Source: Nymphaea colorata
Taxonomy: Eukaryota; Streptophyta; Magnoliopsida; Nymphaeales; Nymphaeaceae
NCBI RefSeq assembly: GCF_008831285.2
Contig: NC_045150.1
Coordinates: forward strand, 4,602,001-4,666,000
Direction: 5' to 3'
DNA length: 64,000 nucleotides
The notes under the pieces were generated by a model, which was given only the letters and a program-made list of their open reading frames with translations, was not told the DNA's origin and ran no database searches. The position numbers and the translations under genes were made by a program. Of this stretch, positions 50,187 through 62,100 are shown piece after piece (positions within the stretch are counted from its first letter, which is position 1; the number at the start of each line of letters is the position of its first letter).

Positions 50187-53100
50187 CACACCCTTGCAGC
50201 ATCCGCACGATGTTTTTTTGAAATTTGCCACACCCCCCACCTGCATCTGCACCTGCACCCACACCCATGTGACATTGGTATATATTCAGACTGAGCACAT
50301 CTGTATTATGTGGCTTGTGAAAAAAAATTTTGATGTTTATTGAATTATTATTTCATTCAGATTTACTTTGTGAGTGTGTTACCCTTGCTGAGCATTGTGA
50401 TAATGCATTTAGGTTATTATGAACTTATTGCCAAGTGTGGGTTCATGTTGGATCTCTTTGTGGACTTCTCCATACCATGTCATTACACAAAGAAGACAAA
50501 CTCAATTAATACGAAAGGCATAAACCACATTATTCAGTGTGACTCTCATTGCATTTTATTTAATTTCACATGCACACTAGAAGAAAAACACTATCTCCAT
50601 AGCATCATGTTCAGGGAATAGGAAGACGGCATAGCATATTTGAAGTCTTTTCATTGTAACATACCTTGTTCACTGGACCGATGCAGATATACCGAGTATT
50701 TTCATCCTCATAGTGTATATGCTGCATTACTGTATGTAGAGACTTCTTCCTTAAAATGGACCCAGGCCAATGCATCAGGATTGGTTCACCGATCTTGTGA
50801 AGAGTTGCCCAAAAAATGTCCTGTATGAGTGGATGTGGATAATAGAGATCCTCCTGTAGTAAAAAATGACAGCAAAAATATTTAAAAAGAGGGGTGAACA
50901 TGAAAATACAAAGACTAGAGTTTAAATAAAGCGAATGCTAGAATGCAGAAATTTTCTGCCTTTATGATTCGACTTTCACTAGAAGAGAAACACATGAGAC
51001 ACCCTTCTTAGACAACATGAAATTGTTGAGCTTGTACTAAAATATCCAGGACCTTACAAATTGTTGACATCTGTATGACAGGGTTGGGTCTGGGCCAGAC
51101 CCGAGACTGTCCCTTAAATATGTCTTCTAACCCTAATTTTATGAAATGAATGAAGTTTAAGAGAGAGAAAGGGTGTGGCCGCAGCTAGTGAGCACTGTCC
51201 ATTACCTTCTCGTGTCACGTGGTTTTTTACCCTCGTTCTTGAGGGGTTTTTCCACGTTACATCATGTGTTCGTGTGTGGTGCTTGTTTCCACATGGTATC
51301 AGAGTCTGCCATTGCCGGTGTTGTTTGTGTGTGAGACCACCGTCCGTCGTCTGCCTGAGCTGCACGGCGTCCTCAGCTGCCATCGCTGCTGCTGGAACTC
51401 TTCTTCCGAACCCCCGAGCCTTTGACCTTGCTCGTTCCCATCTACTGTCTGTTTGCTTGTTCCCTTCATCCTCAACTGCCATCGCTGCTGCTGGGACTCT
51501 TCCACCGAACATCCGTTGTCCGTATGCTCGTTCTCGTTGTCCTCAGCTGCCATCGCTGCGCCCAAGCCGTTGAACTCACTCGAGCTACCTGCCGCCTTCG
51601 CCTGAGCAACCGTTGCCTGAGCTACCACTGCCTTCGCCTGAGCGACCATCGCCTCAGCTACCTGCCACCGTCCGTTGCTGCCATCGCCTGAGCAGCAGAC
51701 TACGTCGCCCGAGCTGTCGTCTGAGCCTTCGCCTGAGCCTGCTGCGTCGCCCGAGCATTCAGCCGACCCCTCTGCAGCCACCAACGGAGTCTCTCACCCA
51801 AGCCTTCTGCGCAGCTGTTGTCTGTTCAGTCATTGCCTGAGCCACCTCTTATGCTGCCGTGTGCGCCACTGCGTATCACAGGTGTACTCTCTTGGATTCT
51901 TGATTGTTAAGTTACTTGTGATGGCGGAATCAGACTCATCAGCAGTTAGTATTAACCGTGTAGATGTTGGGGTCTCCAAAACTGACAATATTTCAGTTCA
52001 AGTCACTACTATTAGACTTACCAAGGATAATTACACGCGATAGTCTGCTGCCGTTACTATGGGAATCACAGGTTGTGGACAGAGGTATGGGTGCATGTGC
52101 CGATGTCGGTACCGGTGCGGGTATGGACCATTTTCAGAAAACTTGGGTGCAGGGGTACGGCTGTACACACACACAGAGATATATATATATATATATCAAA
52201 AAATTACAAACTGAGTAGCATATTCATAAATAATGATCCAAAATTTTTAGATACTACAAGTAATTAACAAACAAAATATATCAGCTTCGTTGATTCTCCT
52301 TAGTCGCATCATCAAAATTAAAAGGAACAACAGGTTTCGTAAGGTCCATATTTAGAGCATGCAAATCATGTTCTCCTTCAAGTTCCACATCAATGTCCTC
52401 TAGATTAACATCCTAATACTTCGATGATCCTGAACTGCAAGTTGCAACAAAACCACAATATGATTTAAGTAAATATTAACTTTAAAGAACCAACATAATA
52501 TGCATATGTATACATATCAAAGATGACAAAAAGAAAAGGAATACCTGTAATCATCTGAAGTATGTGAAAGTAAGCGTAGGTTGGAGTAGACATAAACTAC
52601 ATCTTTTGCTTGCTTACTAGTTAGCTTATCTCATGATGTTGTGAATTTAAGAATGAGTGCTCCAGTTTCTTTCACAACATGAAGAGGTTGCAGGATGAGA
52701 TAATAACTTCAATGCAAATTGTTGGAGATTTGGTCTCGATGCTCCAAAACAAAACCACCAAGTAATAGGATCTTCTTCATTTCTTGCCATTACAGCTTGC
52801 AATGAATCACTTCTTCTACCAGAGAAGCTCGCAAACTCATTATTTATTATCTTCAACCTATGAGAATCAGAAAATAGTCTTCCCAAACATATCTCCCTAT
52901 TGTTTGATATTTATGGATCTCGATTAGGAGAAACATGATTAGTACCTCCTGCCAACCATGTTTGTCCATAATATTTGGGATTTAAGGAGTGTGCCATACA
53001 ATGCAAAGGGTTATTGCTTTTGTTTCATCTTCTTACTAAAATTTTATGCACAAAAACTCAGAATCATCAAGTGCAACATTCTTCTTCTCGTATCTAAAAA

Positions 53101-56100
53101 TGATGTTTTGAATTTTTTCAATCATGTTATCCCACATATCGTAAACTCTATGAAGCATTGGCCCTTCTTTATCAGCTTCTCTCAGCATCTGCCAAATAGG
53201 CTCTATAAAGTGCAAAAAATATGTAAACCTATCCCACCATTCATCATCTAAAATACATTTTTTAATTTCTTGAGCCTTGACAATGTCATCACTCCCATAA
53301 AACTCCCAATGTCAATCACCATAAGTGTTAATTCATGTTTCACCTACTTTATTCTTTTCATCATTACAATAGTGGATGCAAAACGAGTCTCTGCTACCTT
53401 CAACAATTTCAAATCAGAATGTTTATTGAATATAGCAAGAGCATTGTGGTGGTTTACAACAAAATTTCTGATGTTTCTGACATCATGCTCAAGCTCTTCA
53501 ATCCATGAACACAATTTGACAGTGTTCGCATCTTTTTTTGATAGGTTGCAAACACTTTTAAGTGCTAGATTTATACGGTGTGTCACACAAGGAGTCTAAT
53601 ATGTGACTATACTTGGGATCACTTGCCAAATTCATCCCTGCTCGTTGGCAAACTGGAGCATTATTAGTAATAATTTACACAACATTGTCTTCACCCACTT
53701 CTTTGATGACTTCTATGCCTTTTTAAATACTCTTCATTTTTATACTCCCCAGATGCATCAACACAATTCAAAAAGATTGGTCCATTGAGTGAATAAGCAA
53801 TAAAATTTATCAGTGGTCGTCTTTGTATATCAGTCCACCCATCAGAAACAATGGATACTCCATATTGTGTCCATGAAAATTTCTTCTTCTCTAATGATTT
53901 TTCAATGTTTGCTTTTTTTCTGCAAGATTTATTGTTCTCAACTTTTCTAAACTCAAGGTACATAACCAACCAAACTTCTATTAGCCAAACCTGTAACAAC
54001 ACCTTCCCAGTAAGGACTTCTGGCTACATTAAAAGGAAGTGAACTTGCAAAAAAGAACCTTCCAATCCTCTATCCATCTCTGCCCTTCTTATATTTTTGA
54101 ATGCTTGTGATAATGTTTTGGTAAGTCTCATCCCCATGTTTATTTTTCTTTTCTTTGAAGCATCTTCACCTCCTTCAATAGTATAAAGAGGAACAGATAG
54201 TTCATCTGACTTGGCTAAAGATTTTTTCATCTCGGGTGCATCTTGTTTTTTTTTTTCAATTGCTTCATCAAATCTTTGCTAATTCTTTTTGCAACCTCTA
54301 ATTCCATGGCCTTTGATATGCAATAAATATGTCTTGCAATGCATATAAGAGCCAGTAAAATGTTTATGTTAAAAATTGCAAGAAAAAATCGTATTCCTAC
54401 CACCACCAGTAGCTTTCGTAGTTTAGTCACATATCACCAAAGAGGCTGAGATGAATCCATCTCTACTACAGCAGCGGTATTATCACTACTATCAGCTTGC
54501 TATATTTCCCCTTCCACTTGTAGGCATCGTTCCTTTTCCTTTATCAACCATTGCCATATTTTCACTTTTACTTGTAGGCATTGTTCCTTTCCCTTTATCA
54601 ACCATTACAATTTATGTCTAAAAAGCAAAAAACTATAACCAATAACTGAAAATACATATCAACAATTCAAGCACGTAAAAAAAAATTTGATGTAGCTCTA
54701 TTGGTCTGTGGCTGCCACATGAAAACAGTGCAGTCATTGGAGTTACATCAAATAAGTGCACGCTCAAATTAGGTGACTAGAAAAACACAAAAATCAGATG
54801 ATGTAACATACTAGAAAACGCATAACCGTCTAGACAAAAGTCGACGGAGGATGAAAACACATACTCGGGTATGTTGACCATACCCAATACGGTCAAACAA
54901 GTACCTGAGCCACGCCCAAGTGCATACCAGTACCTGTACCGGTACCGTGCGGGTACTACTCCTTCATAGCAGTACCTGTGTTACATAGCCTATATCGATG
55001 AAAGAAAGGTTGAACCACATGAAACAAATCATGCATGGGACACATGGTTTCTTGAGAACAATTTGGTTAAGACTTGGATTGTCAATTATGTGTCTTTGGG
55101 ATATTCAGCCTCTTATCCTTCGTAAGAAGACTACTCATGACATTTGAGTGATCTTAGAGCAAATGTATGGTCAAAAGAAAAAGGATGTTCATGTGCTTTA
55201 GTTGATGAAAGATGTATATGCTCTGCGGCAAGGGGACAGGTTGGTTGCTGATTTTTATGCTGCCTTGATGTCTAAGTGGAAAGAATTAGACTATATTACT
55301 GATGATGTTTGGAGTTGTTCGCAAGACCATACTTTATACTGAACCAAGGAATGGAAGAACATGATGTTTGTGCTCCTAAGCGGCCTGAATGATGATTTTG
55401 AGGGCATAAGAAGCCAAATCCTCAATTCATGAGATATGTTTAGCATTGAAAATGTCTACTCTCGTATTGAAGCCAAAGAGCAGCGACGTTTTATCATGAC
55501 TGGGAAGGAAGTGTCCAGCTCCTCAGGTAGTGAGTGGTCAGCACTGGTTAGCCGTGGTAGGGTCTCTTCGTTCTTCCCGAAAATGTGGTCACTGCAAGAA
55601 GACTGGTCATACTATTGAGTTTTGTTGGGATCTTCATCCAAAGAAAAAAAATAACCAAAAACAAAACTCTAGTGGGAAGAAACTAATCTTCAATTTTTTG
55701 AGACGACTGGTGGGAAGCCAAAAATTTCGACTGATCAAATCCATGAGCTTCGTGGTGCATACCTGAGTCACATCGAAACACAAAATGACGAGTCATCCGA
55801 TGATGTGAAGGTCAACCGAGCTCTTGCTATCACTTGTGAAGAAGGTAATTCTTGTGTGAGAGAATGGATTGTTGACAGTGGTGCTATGCATCACATGACT
55901 GAGAATCTCAAGGTCTTCCTTGAGTATAAGCTCTCTTCTAGCAAGGAGATAGTGTCCCTTGTTGATGGACTATGGCTGAAAAAGGGAGTCTCTCACTATT
56001 GAATAAATCCTTGGTTCATAATGCACTGCATGTTCCTCACCTTCCTTTGAATCTTTTGTCGGTTAGCAAGAATACAAAAGAATTGAACTGTAAACTCATT

Positions 56101-59100
56101 TTTTTTGTTGATCGATGTGTCTTGCAGGACTTGGTGATAGGGAAGAAGATTGGGATTGGTTTGGCTTCTGATGGTCTTTATCGGCTACCCATGCATGTCG
56201 CTACAGCTCTTTTGACAGTGATCAATAGGACGAAGAGGAGTTTGGAAGATCATATTCAGCTCATTATGTAGTGGCATGAGAGGCTCGAGCATCTTCCATT
56301 TGCTTGGCTTAGGCGTTTGTTTCCTAATTTCTTTTCCAGTATTCATATGAACTTGTTATCATGTAAAGTTTGTCATTTTTCCAAACATATCCAAGCATCA
56401 TACCCTGTCTCTGAAAGTTGTTCTAATACAGCATTTGCTTTGATACATTCCGATGTGTGGGAAACTTTTGGAATACCTTCTTGTCATGGCTTTCAATATT
56501 TTATTCATTTATAGATGATTATTCTCGGACCACCTTTGTTTACTTGTTGAAGGATCGTAGTCAAGTTCCTAGTGTCATCGAGACCTTTATCACACTTGTA
56601 GAAACGTAATTTTGTGCTTCTTGTTCAAATCTTTCATTCTGACAATGCACGTGGATATGTGTGTCACTTTGTCACGGTTTCCTTCAAAAAAAAAGGGATT
56701 ATTCATGAAACATCATGCAGTTATACCCCACCTCAAAATGGGGTTGTTGAACAAAAAAATCGTCAATTATTGAATGTTACCTGAGCACTCTTCTTTCAAA
56801 GCCATATCCCAAAGAAGTATTGGGGGATGAAGTGCTGACCAGTGCATATCTAATCAACCGTATGCCTAGTCGAGTGTTGAATGGCTCTATGTCGCCCTGT
56901 GTTAGTCATGATCCTTTTCCCCTTCCACCTCGTCTATTTGGTTCTGTCTATTTTATTCACAATCATAACCACACTATTAGGAAATTTGACCCACGGTCCA
57001 TTAAGGGAGTCTTCCTTGGGTACTCTCCTACTGAGAAAGGGTACAAATGTCTAAAGACTCTAAACCCTTCAACTGGTCATATTTATGTGACAAAAGACAT
57101 CATACTTTTAGAACATACCTCCATCTTCAGTGTGAATCCTCTTCAAGGGAAATTGTCAAAGAGGAATGAAGAGTATTCTCCAAATCAAGAGATTCAATTT
57201 ACTGATTTCCTTAGTTATAGAACTTAGGAATATTCGGATCCTAACATCAATGAGACATGAGCAGTCAGGTATTGAGGAAGGGTGTGACGATCACTTGATT
57301 CGTAATGAGGGGCAGCATAATCACTTGTTTGGGCAGGTATATTTGAGGAGAAGATCGGCTAGAGCAGAGCTTAAGGATGACCGTAATCCCAATCTTGAAC
57401 CTTCCCCCAATGATCCAAGTCTAGCTTGTGAGGGGTTAGCTGAAGGAGGTCAAAAGGGAGTTGTTACTGAAGAGTTGCCCGTCGCTCTCAGAAAGGGTAC
57501 CAGGTCATGTGTCCAACATCCTATTGGTAATTTTATATTGTATTCTAAACTAAATGGAAATTACAAATGGTTTATATCCTCTCTCTCTCTATGTCTGTGA
57601 TTCCCAGGACTGTTGTTGAGGCTCAGGTTGATTCCAAGTGGGTGTGTACAATGCAAAAAGAAATGGAAGCATTAGACAAGAATAGAACGTGGGAAGTTGT
57701 GAGTATACCTGAAAATGTTCATCTTGTAGGATTTAAGTGGGTTTATACTTTATACAATCAAGCAATGTTATCCGTATCGTACGATACGGACGCGTATCGT
57801 ACGATACGTATCGTATAGGTCAAGAAAACCTATACGATACGCTGTTTAAAGACGATACGCGTCTGTATCGTACACGTATCGCACGATACGTGCGATACGG
57901 GGGCCGTATCGTACGATACGGGCGATACACCCCCGTATCGTACGATACGGGCGATACACCCCCGTATCGTACGATACGGGTTAAAACACAAAATTTTTTA
58001 TTTTTTAAAGTTTAAACACTCCTCCCTCTCTCTCTTCTTGTATTTAAAGACTCCAAGAAACGTAGGAGGGAGAGATTTTGCACATTTTCATCAAAAATAA
58101 CCAAGGATTCATCGATTTGGAAAATATTATCGTTAAATCATGAAAGATGATAAGTTGATAACTATATGTTTTGAACTTATAAAATTGTGATGTAATATAA
58201 GTCCTAAAACTCAAAGTCCTAAGACTCTAAGTCTTAACTATAAAATTTTCAAGTTTAAAATTGTGATGGATGCTTATTATGTTATTTTGAATATCTAATT
58301 TCTAATTTTTGCATGCGTTGTTGACACACATGAATGTTCCTTATGTATGATGATCTTTTTTATATTTGAATATATTTTTCTTGATTTCTTATTTTTTGTT
58401 TATTTTTTCAGATTTTTAATAAATTTTCTCTATTTTTTCTGATTTTTAAATATTTTTTAAAATTAAAAAATTAATTTTACGATACGCTACGCTACGTTTA
58501 CGATACGTTACGATACAGCGTATAGGTCAGCCCGACCGATACGCGATACGCTACGCCTTTTATAACATTGCAATCAAGTATAAGCCTGATAGTGGTGTGG
58601 ATGGAAAAAAAGCCCGGTTGGTATCCAAGGGTTTTAGTCAGAAATATGGAATTGATTATATGGAAATGTTTGCTCCTGTTGTAAAGATGAAGACTGTCAG
58701 GGTTATTATTCTAATATTGGCAGTGGTGAAGGAGTGGCAATTGTACCAACTCGATGTCAAAAATGTTTTTCTGAATGGAGATCTTGAAAAAAAAGTATAT
58801 ATGCATATGCCTCCTGGATATGAGATAAGTGAAAAATTCTACAAGTTGAAGAAGGCTCTGTATGGACTCAAACAATCTCGGGCGTGGTTCGAACGTCTCA
58901 AAATTATAATGAAGAAGTATATATATCATTAGGGTAATGGGGATCACACTCTCTTTGTGAAAAGAAGGGGGCACAAAGTAGCTATTCTCCTGGTATATAT
59001 CGATGACATGATTGTAACAGAAGACAACAAAGATGAGGTTGTGTGACTGAAGAAACTGTTCGCTACTGAGTTTGACTTCAAGGACCTTGGGAAGTTGAAG

Positions 59101-62100
59101 TATTTCCTTGGGATAGAGATTGCTCGATTAGGTATGAGTCTTGTTTTAAATCAAAGAAAGTACACCCTGGATTTGTTAAAGGAGACTAGGAAACTTAGCT
59201 GCAGACCTGCTCCTGCTCCTACTCCCATAGAAGCTGGAAATAAAATCAGCATCAAGGATGGAGAGCTTCAAGATGAAGAAAAAAGAGGGAGATATCGACG
59301 TCTTGTTGAGAAGTTGATTTATGTTACTCTCACGAGACCAGATATTACTTTTGCAGTTAATGTGATGAGTCAATTCATGCATACTCCTTGATGTTCACTT
59401 GAAAGCTGTAGATAGGATATTGTGTTATCTGAAGAAAAATCCGGGTAAGGGCCTTTTGTATGTTAAGCAACATCATCTGGGGATTGAAGGATACTTTGAT
59501 GCAGACTGGGCAGGTTGTACAGATACAAGGAGGTCTACTACAAGCTACTATATTTACTTGAGAGAAAATCTTTTGTTTGGAGAAGCAAGAGACAAGATGT
59601 GCGTTCTCACTCGATTGTTAAGGCAGAATATCGGACAGTTGCTATAGGGGTCTCAGAATTACTATGGTTGAAAGTTCTGTTGTCTAACATAGGGATTGAA
59701 ATTGACAGTCCTATATTGTGATAACAAGTCGGCCAAAAGCTTAGCCAACAATCTAGTGATTCATCAAAGGACGAAGTATGTGGAGATTGATCGTCACTTC
59801 ATCCATGAAAAATTGACTCGAAGGAACTTGTACTCTCATACATTAAATCTGAAGATCAAATTGCCGATGTCTTGACCAAAGCCTTGTCATCCACTTTATT
59901 TGAAAAAATGTATTCAAGTTAGGCATGTTTGACTTTTATGCCCAACTTGAGGGGGAGTGTTGACGTCTGTATGATTGGGTCAGGTCTAGGTACCGAAAAG
60001 GGGTAAAGACCGTCGGCCGCAAGTGGACAGGCTGGCTGGTCGCTGGCCGCAGGAAGCAGGCTGGCCGCAGACGCTGGCAGTTGATTGCCGGCAATCATCA
60101 ACAGAGGCTGGCCACAGAACACTAGCAGACACCGGCAGAGTCTGGCCGCAAGAGTCAGGCCACAGGCTGTAGGCACCGGCCGCAGGAGACAGGCAGGTGC
60201 CGGCAGAGACAGGCCGCAGCAAGCAAAGACAGGCTACGGCGGCAGGCTGCAAGGCTCGGCAGGGACTGGCCGAGAGTGGACAGTGCTGCAGGAACGGCCT
60301 CGGCCCGCCTGGCCGAGGGAAGCTGATGTAGGTGCTAGGGAAGAAGCCGAAGGAGCAGGCGAGACGGCCCTCCTGGACGAGTGCGATGGGAAGGTAGGCG
60401 ACGGGCGCGGCCTGCCTGGCCACGCGCTAGGCTGAAATGTTAAGCTCAAGGCCGGCAGTAATGGTGTGCGCTGCTGGCTGGGTCCACAGGCCACGAGGTT
60501 GCCAAGGTTGTGGAGATGTTCACGGGCTGCCTTGGGTGCTAAGGTTGTGGCCGACCCGTGATTGTGTCCCTTAAATATGTCTTGTAACCCTAATTTTATG
60601 AAATGAATGAAGTTTAAGAGAGAGAAAAGGTGTGGCGGCAGCTAGAGAGCACCATCCACTACCTTCTCGTCTCACATGGTTTTTTACCCTCGTTCTTGAG
60701 AGGTTTTTCCACGTTACATTGTGTGTTCGTGTGTGATGCTTGTTTCTACACAAATATAAACCAAATAATCATAAGATAGATAAGGACATTAATGGCAACC
60801 ATATCTGTTTTACACCTCTTTCATGCCAATCGGACCTGTGTAGATCTGAACTATACAGATCTGATGGCCACCACAAAAGTTCTGTGGAGGTACTGCAGAT
60901 CCACAGCCTTCAAGTAAATTCTGTCTACTGCTAAACAAGTAATATATTTTTTTTTTCAACATATGTGAAGCAAACTTATCAAGGAGTTTGCTATTTGTAC
61001 TATGGGGTAGGAACTCATGTTACAAAAGACAAACTTTTTCCTATTTGGATTATGGGTAGCAAAATGACCAAGGACTTTTCACTTGTTTCAAGATTTTCAC
61101 TCTTCATTAAGAACCATTTCTCTGAAAACATTCAGCATTTCCAATCTGATGGTAGAGATGAATTGTCTTCCAGCAATTTTATTAGTTTCCTCCAAAGTAA
61201 CAAAATAGGTAGAAGTGTCACTTGCTGACATACACCTCAACAAAATGAAATTACTGAAAGAAAGTACCAACATATTGTTGAGAGCACAATTAATAAGATG
61301 CATATCACTAACGTGCCTATGTCTTTGTGGACAGAGGTAATCCATCGTAGTATACATGTGATAAACAGGCTGCCTATGACCATTTTGAAGAACAGATCTC
61401 CATGTTTTTTCACTTTCTAGAGTTCATCCTAACAGCCATGAACTGTGTGTGTTTGGGCATGTTTATTATTTACATATGCTTGATTATTTTCGACATATCA
61501 AGGAATATAACTTTTAATGAACTAAACCTTTGATCATCAGCCCACAGATGAGTGAAGCTCTGATACCATGTAAGAAAACAAAACGGAGATACAAACCTAT
61601 ATTCTTAAGTTTTTGGAATTACACGAGAAACTGATATTGTCTTCTCACAATTATCACTCACAAAAGGAAGAAAAAGCAATGCCCTAAGGCATTAAAATAG
61701 TTCACTCAAATGGAGTTCAAATGGCGTCAAAAAAGCCTACATAGAATGGGACCAAACAGCCCCTTAAATAGACTAAAAGAAAGAGCTGTTGGAGACTAGA
61801 CAGCTAGGTACTGGAGTCCCCAATAGCTCCTTCAATAGAGCACAAGAAAAGCAAAAAAAATTGCAGGAAAAATGAGAAAATATACAGGAAAAAATACAAA
61901 ATAATAAAAAATACAGAAACATAAGGGGGGAGGAAATACAAAGGTAATACAATGATTTGTGGAGGAGAATATGATGATTTATGCAGGAAACTCTCACAGG
62001 ATATGCAACCAGGAAGTAAGGCTAACTACTTAGTCCAATTCATTTGTTATTGATCAGAAAAGACATTTATTAGAAAGCTGATAAAAAATGCACCAGAAAA

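Larger units (their letters stand above)
52080..54985 (-). mobile_element. Decayed hAT transposon inside C4 gag
   Basis: C4 gag stops making sense after GITG near 52072 and resumes at YIDER near 54987. Between them is a minus-strand hAT transposase remnant flanked by GGTACCGG-rich ends: GATGTCGGTACCGGTGCGGG near 52103 and ACCGGTACCGTGCGGGTAC near 54938. Exact termini and an 8-bp duplication could not be fixed by eye. Confidence 0.8.
51921..59935 (+). pseudogene. C4 gag-pol remnant
   Basis: Gag starts [12 protein letters not shown] at 51921 and resumes after the hAT with [12 protein letters not shown] (54987). Next: CCHC knuckle [14 protein letters not shown] near 55582, protease [12 protein letters not shown] near 55865, pre-integrase and integrase (55990-57230), reverse transcriptase (57620-57755, resumed at 58571; [12 protein letters not shown] near 58747, YIDDM near 58997) and RNase H to about 59935. 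Several in-frame stops besides the two insertions show decay. Confidence 0.9.
51062..60749 (+). mobile_element. C4: Ty1/Copia element with two nested DNA transposons
   Basis: LTRs at 51062-51293 and 59958-60749, primer site, CAACTTGAGGGGGAG polypurine tract and target duplication CAAAT (51057-51061, 60750-60754) define the element. Its gag is split by a decayed minus-strand hAT and its reverse transcriptase by an 808-bp MITE. The 3' LTR is about 560 bp longer than the 5' LTR. Stops break the frame in several other places, so it is inactive. Confidence 0.95.

Noticed and set aside
49577-50275. Short element with ATGTCACA/TGTGACAT ends in gene B intron 7
   Set aside because: The 8-bp inverted ends are suggestive but the flanks show no target duplication and no second copy confirms the boundaries.
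51114-51840. 132- and 161-codon frames on both strands
   Set aside because: They lie across the C4 LTR and its GC-rich repetitive leader; the composition explains them.
57763-58570. CGTATCG array considered as a CRISPR-like array
   Set aside because: Repeats overlap, vary in spacing and lack unique spacers, and the block is bounded by terminal inverted repeats with an 8-bp target duplication.
60085-60494. 116- and 145-codon frames on both strands
   Set aside because: They fall in the GC-rich extra segment of the C4 3' LTR and look compositional.
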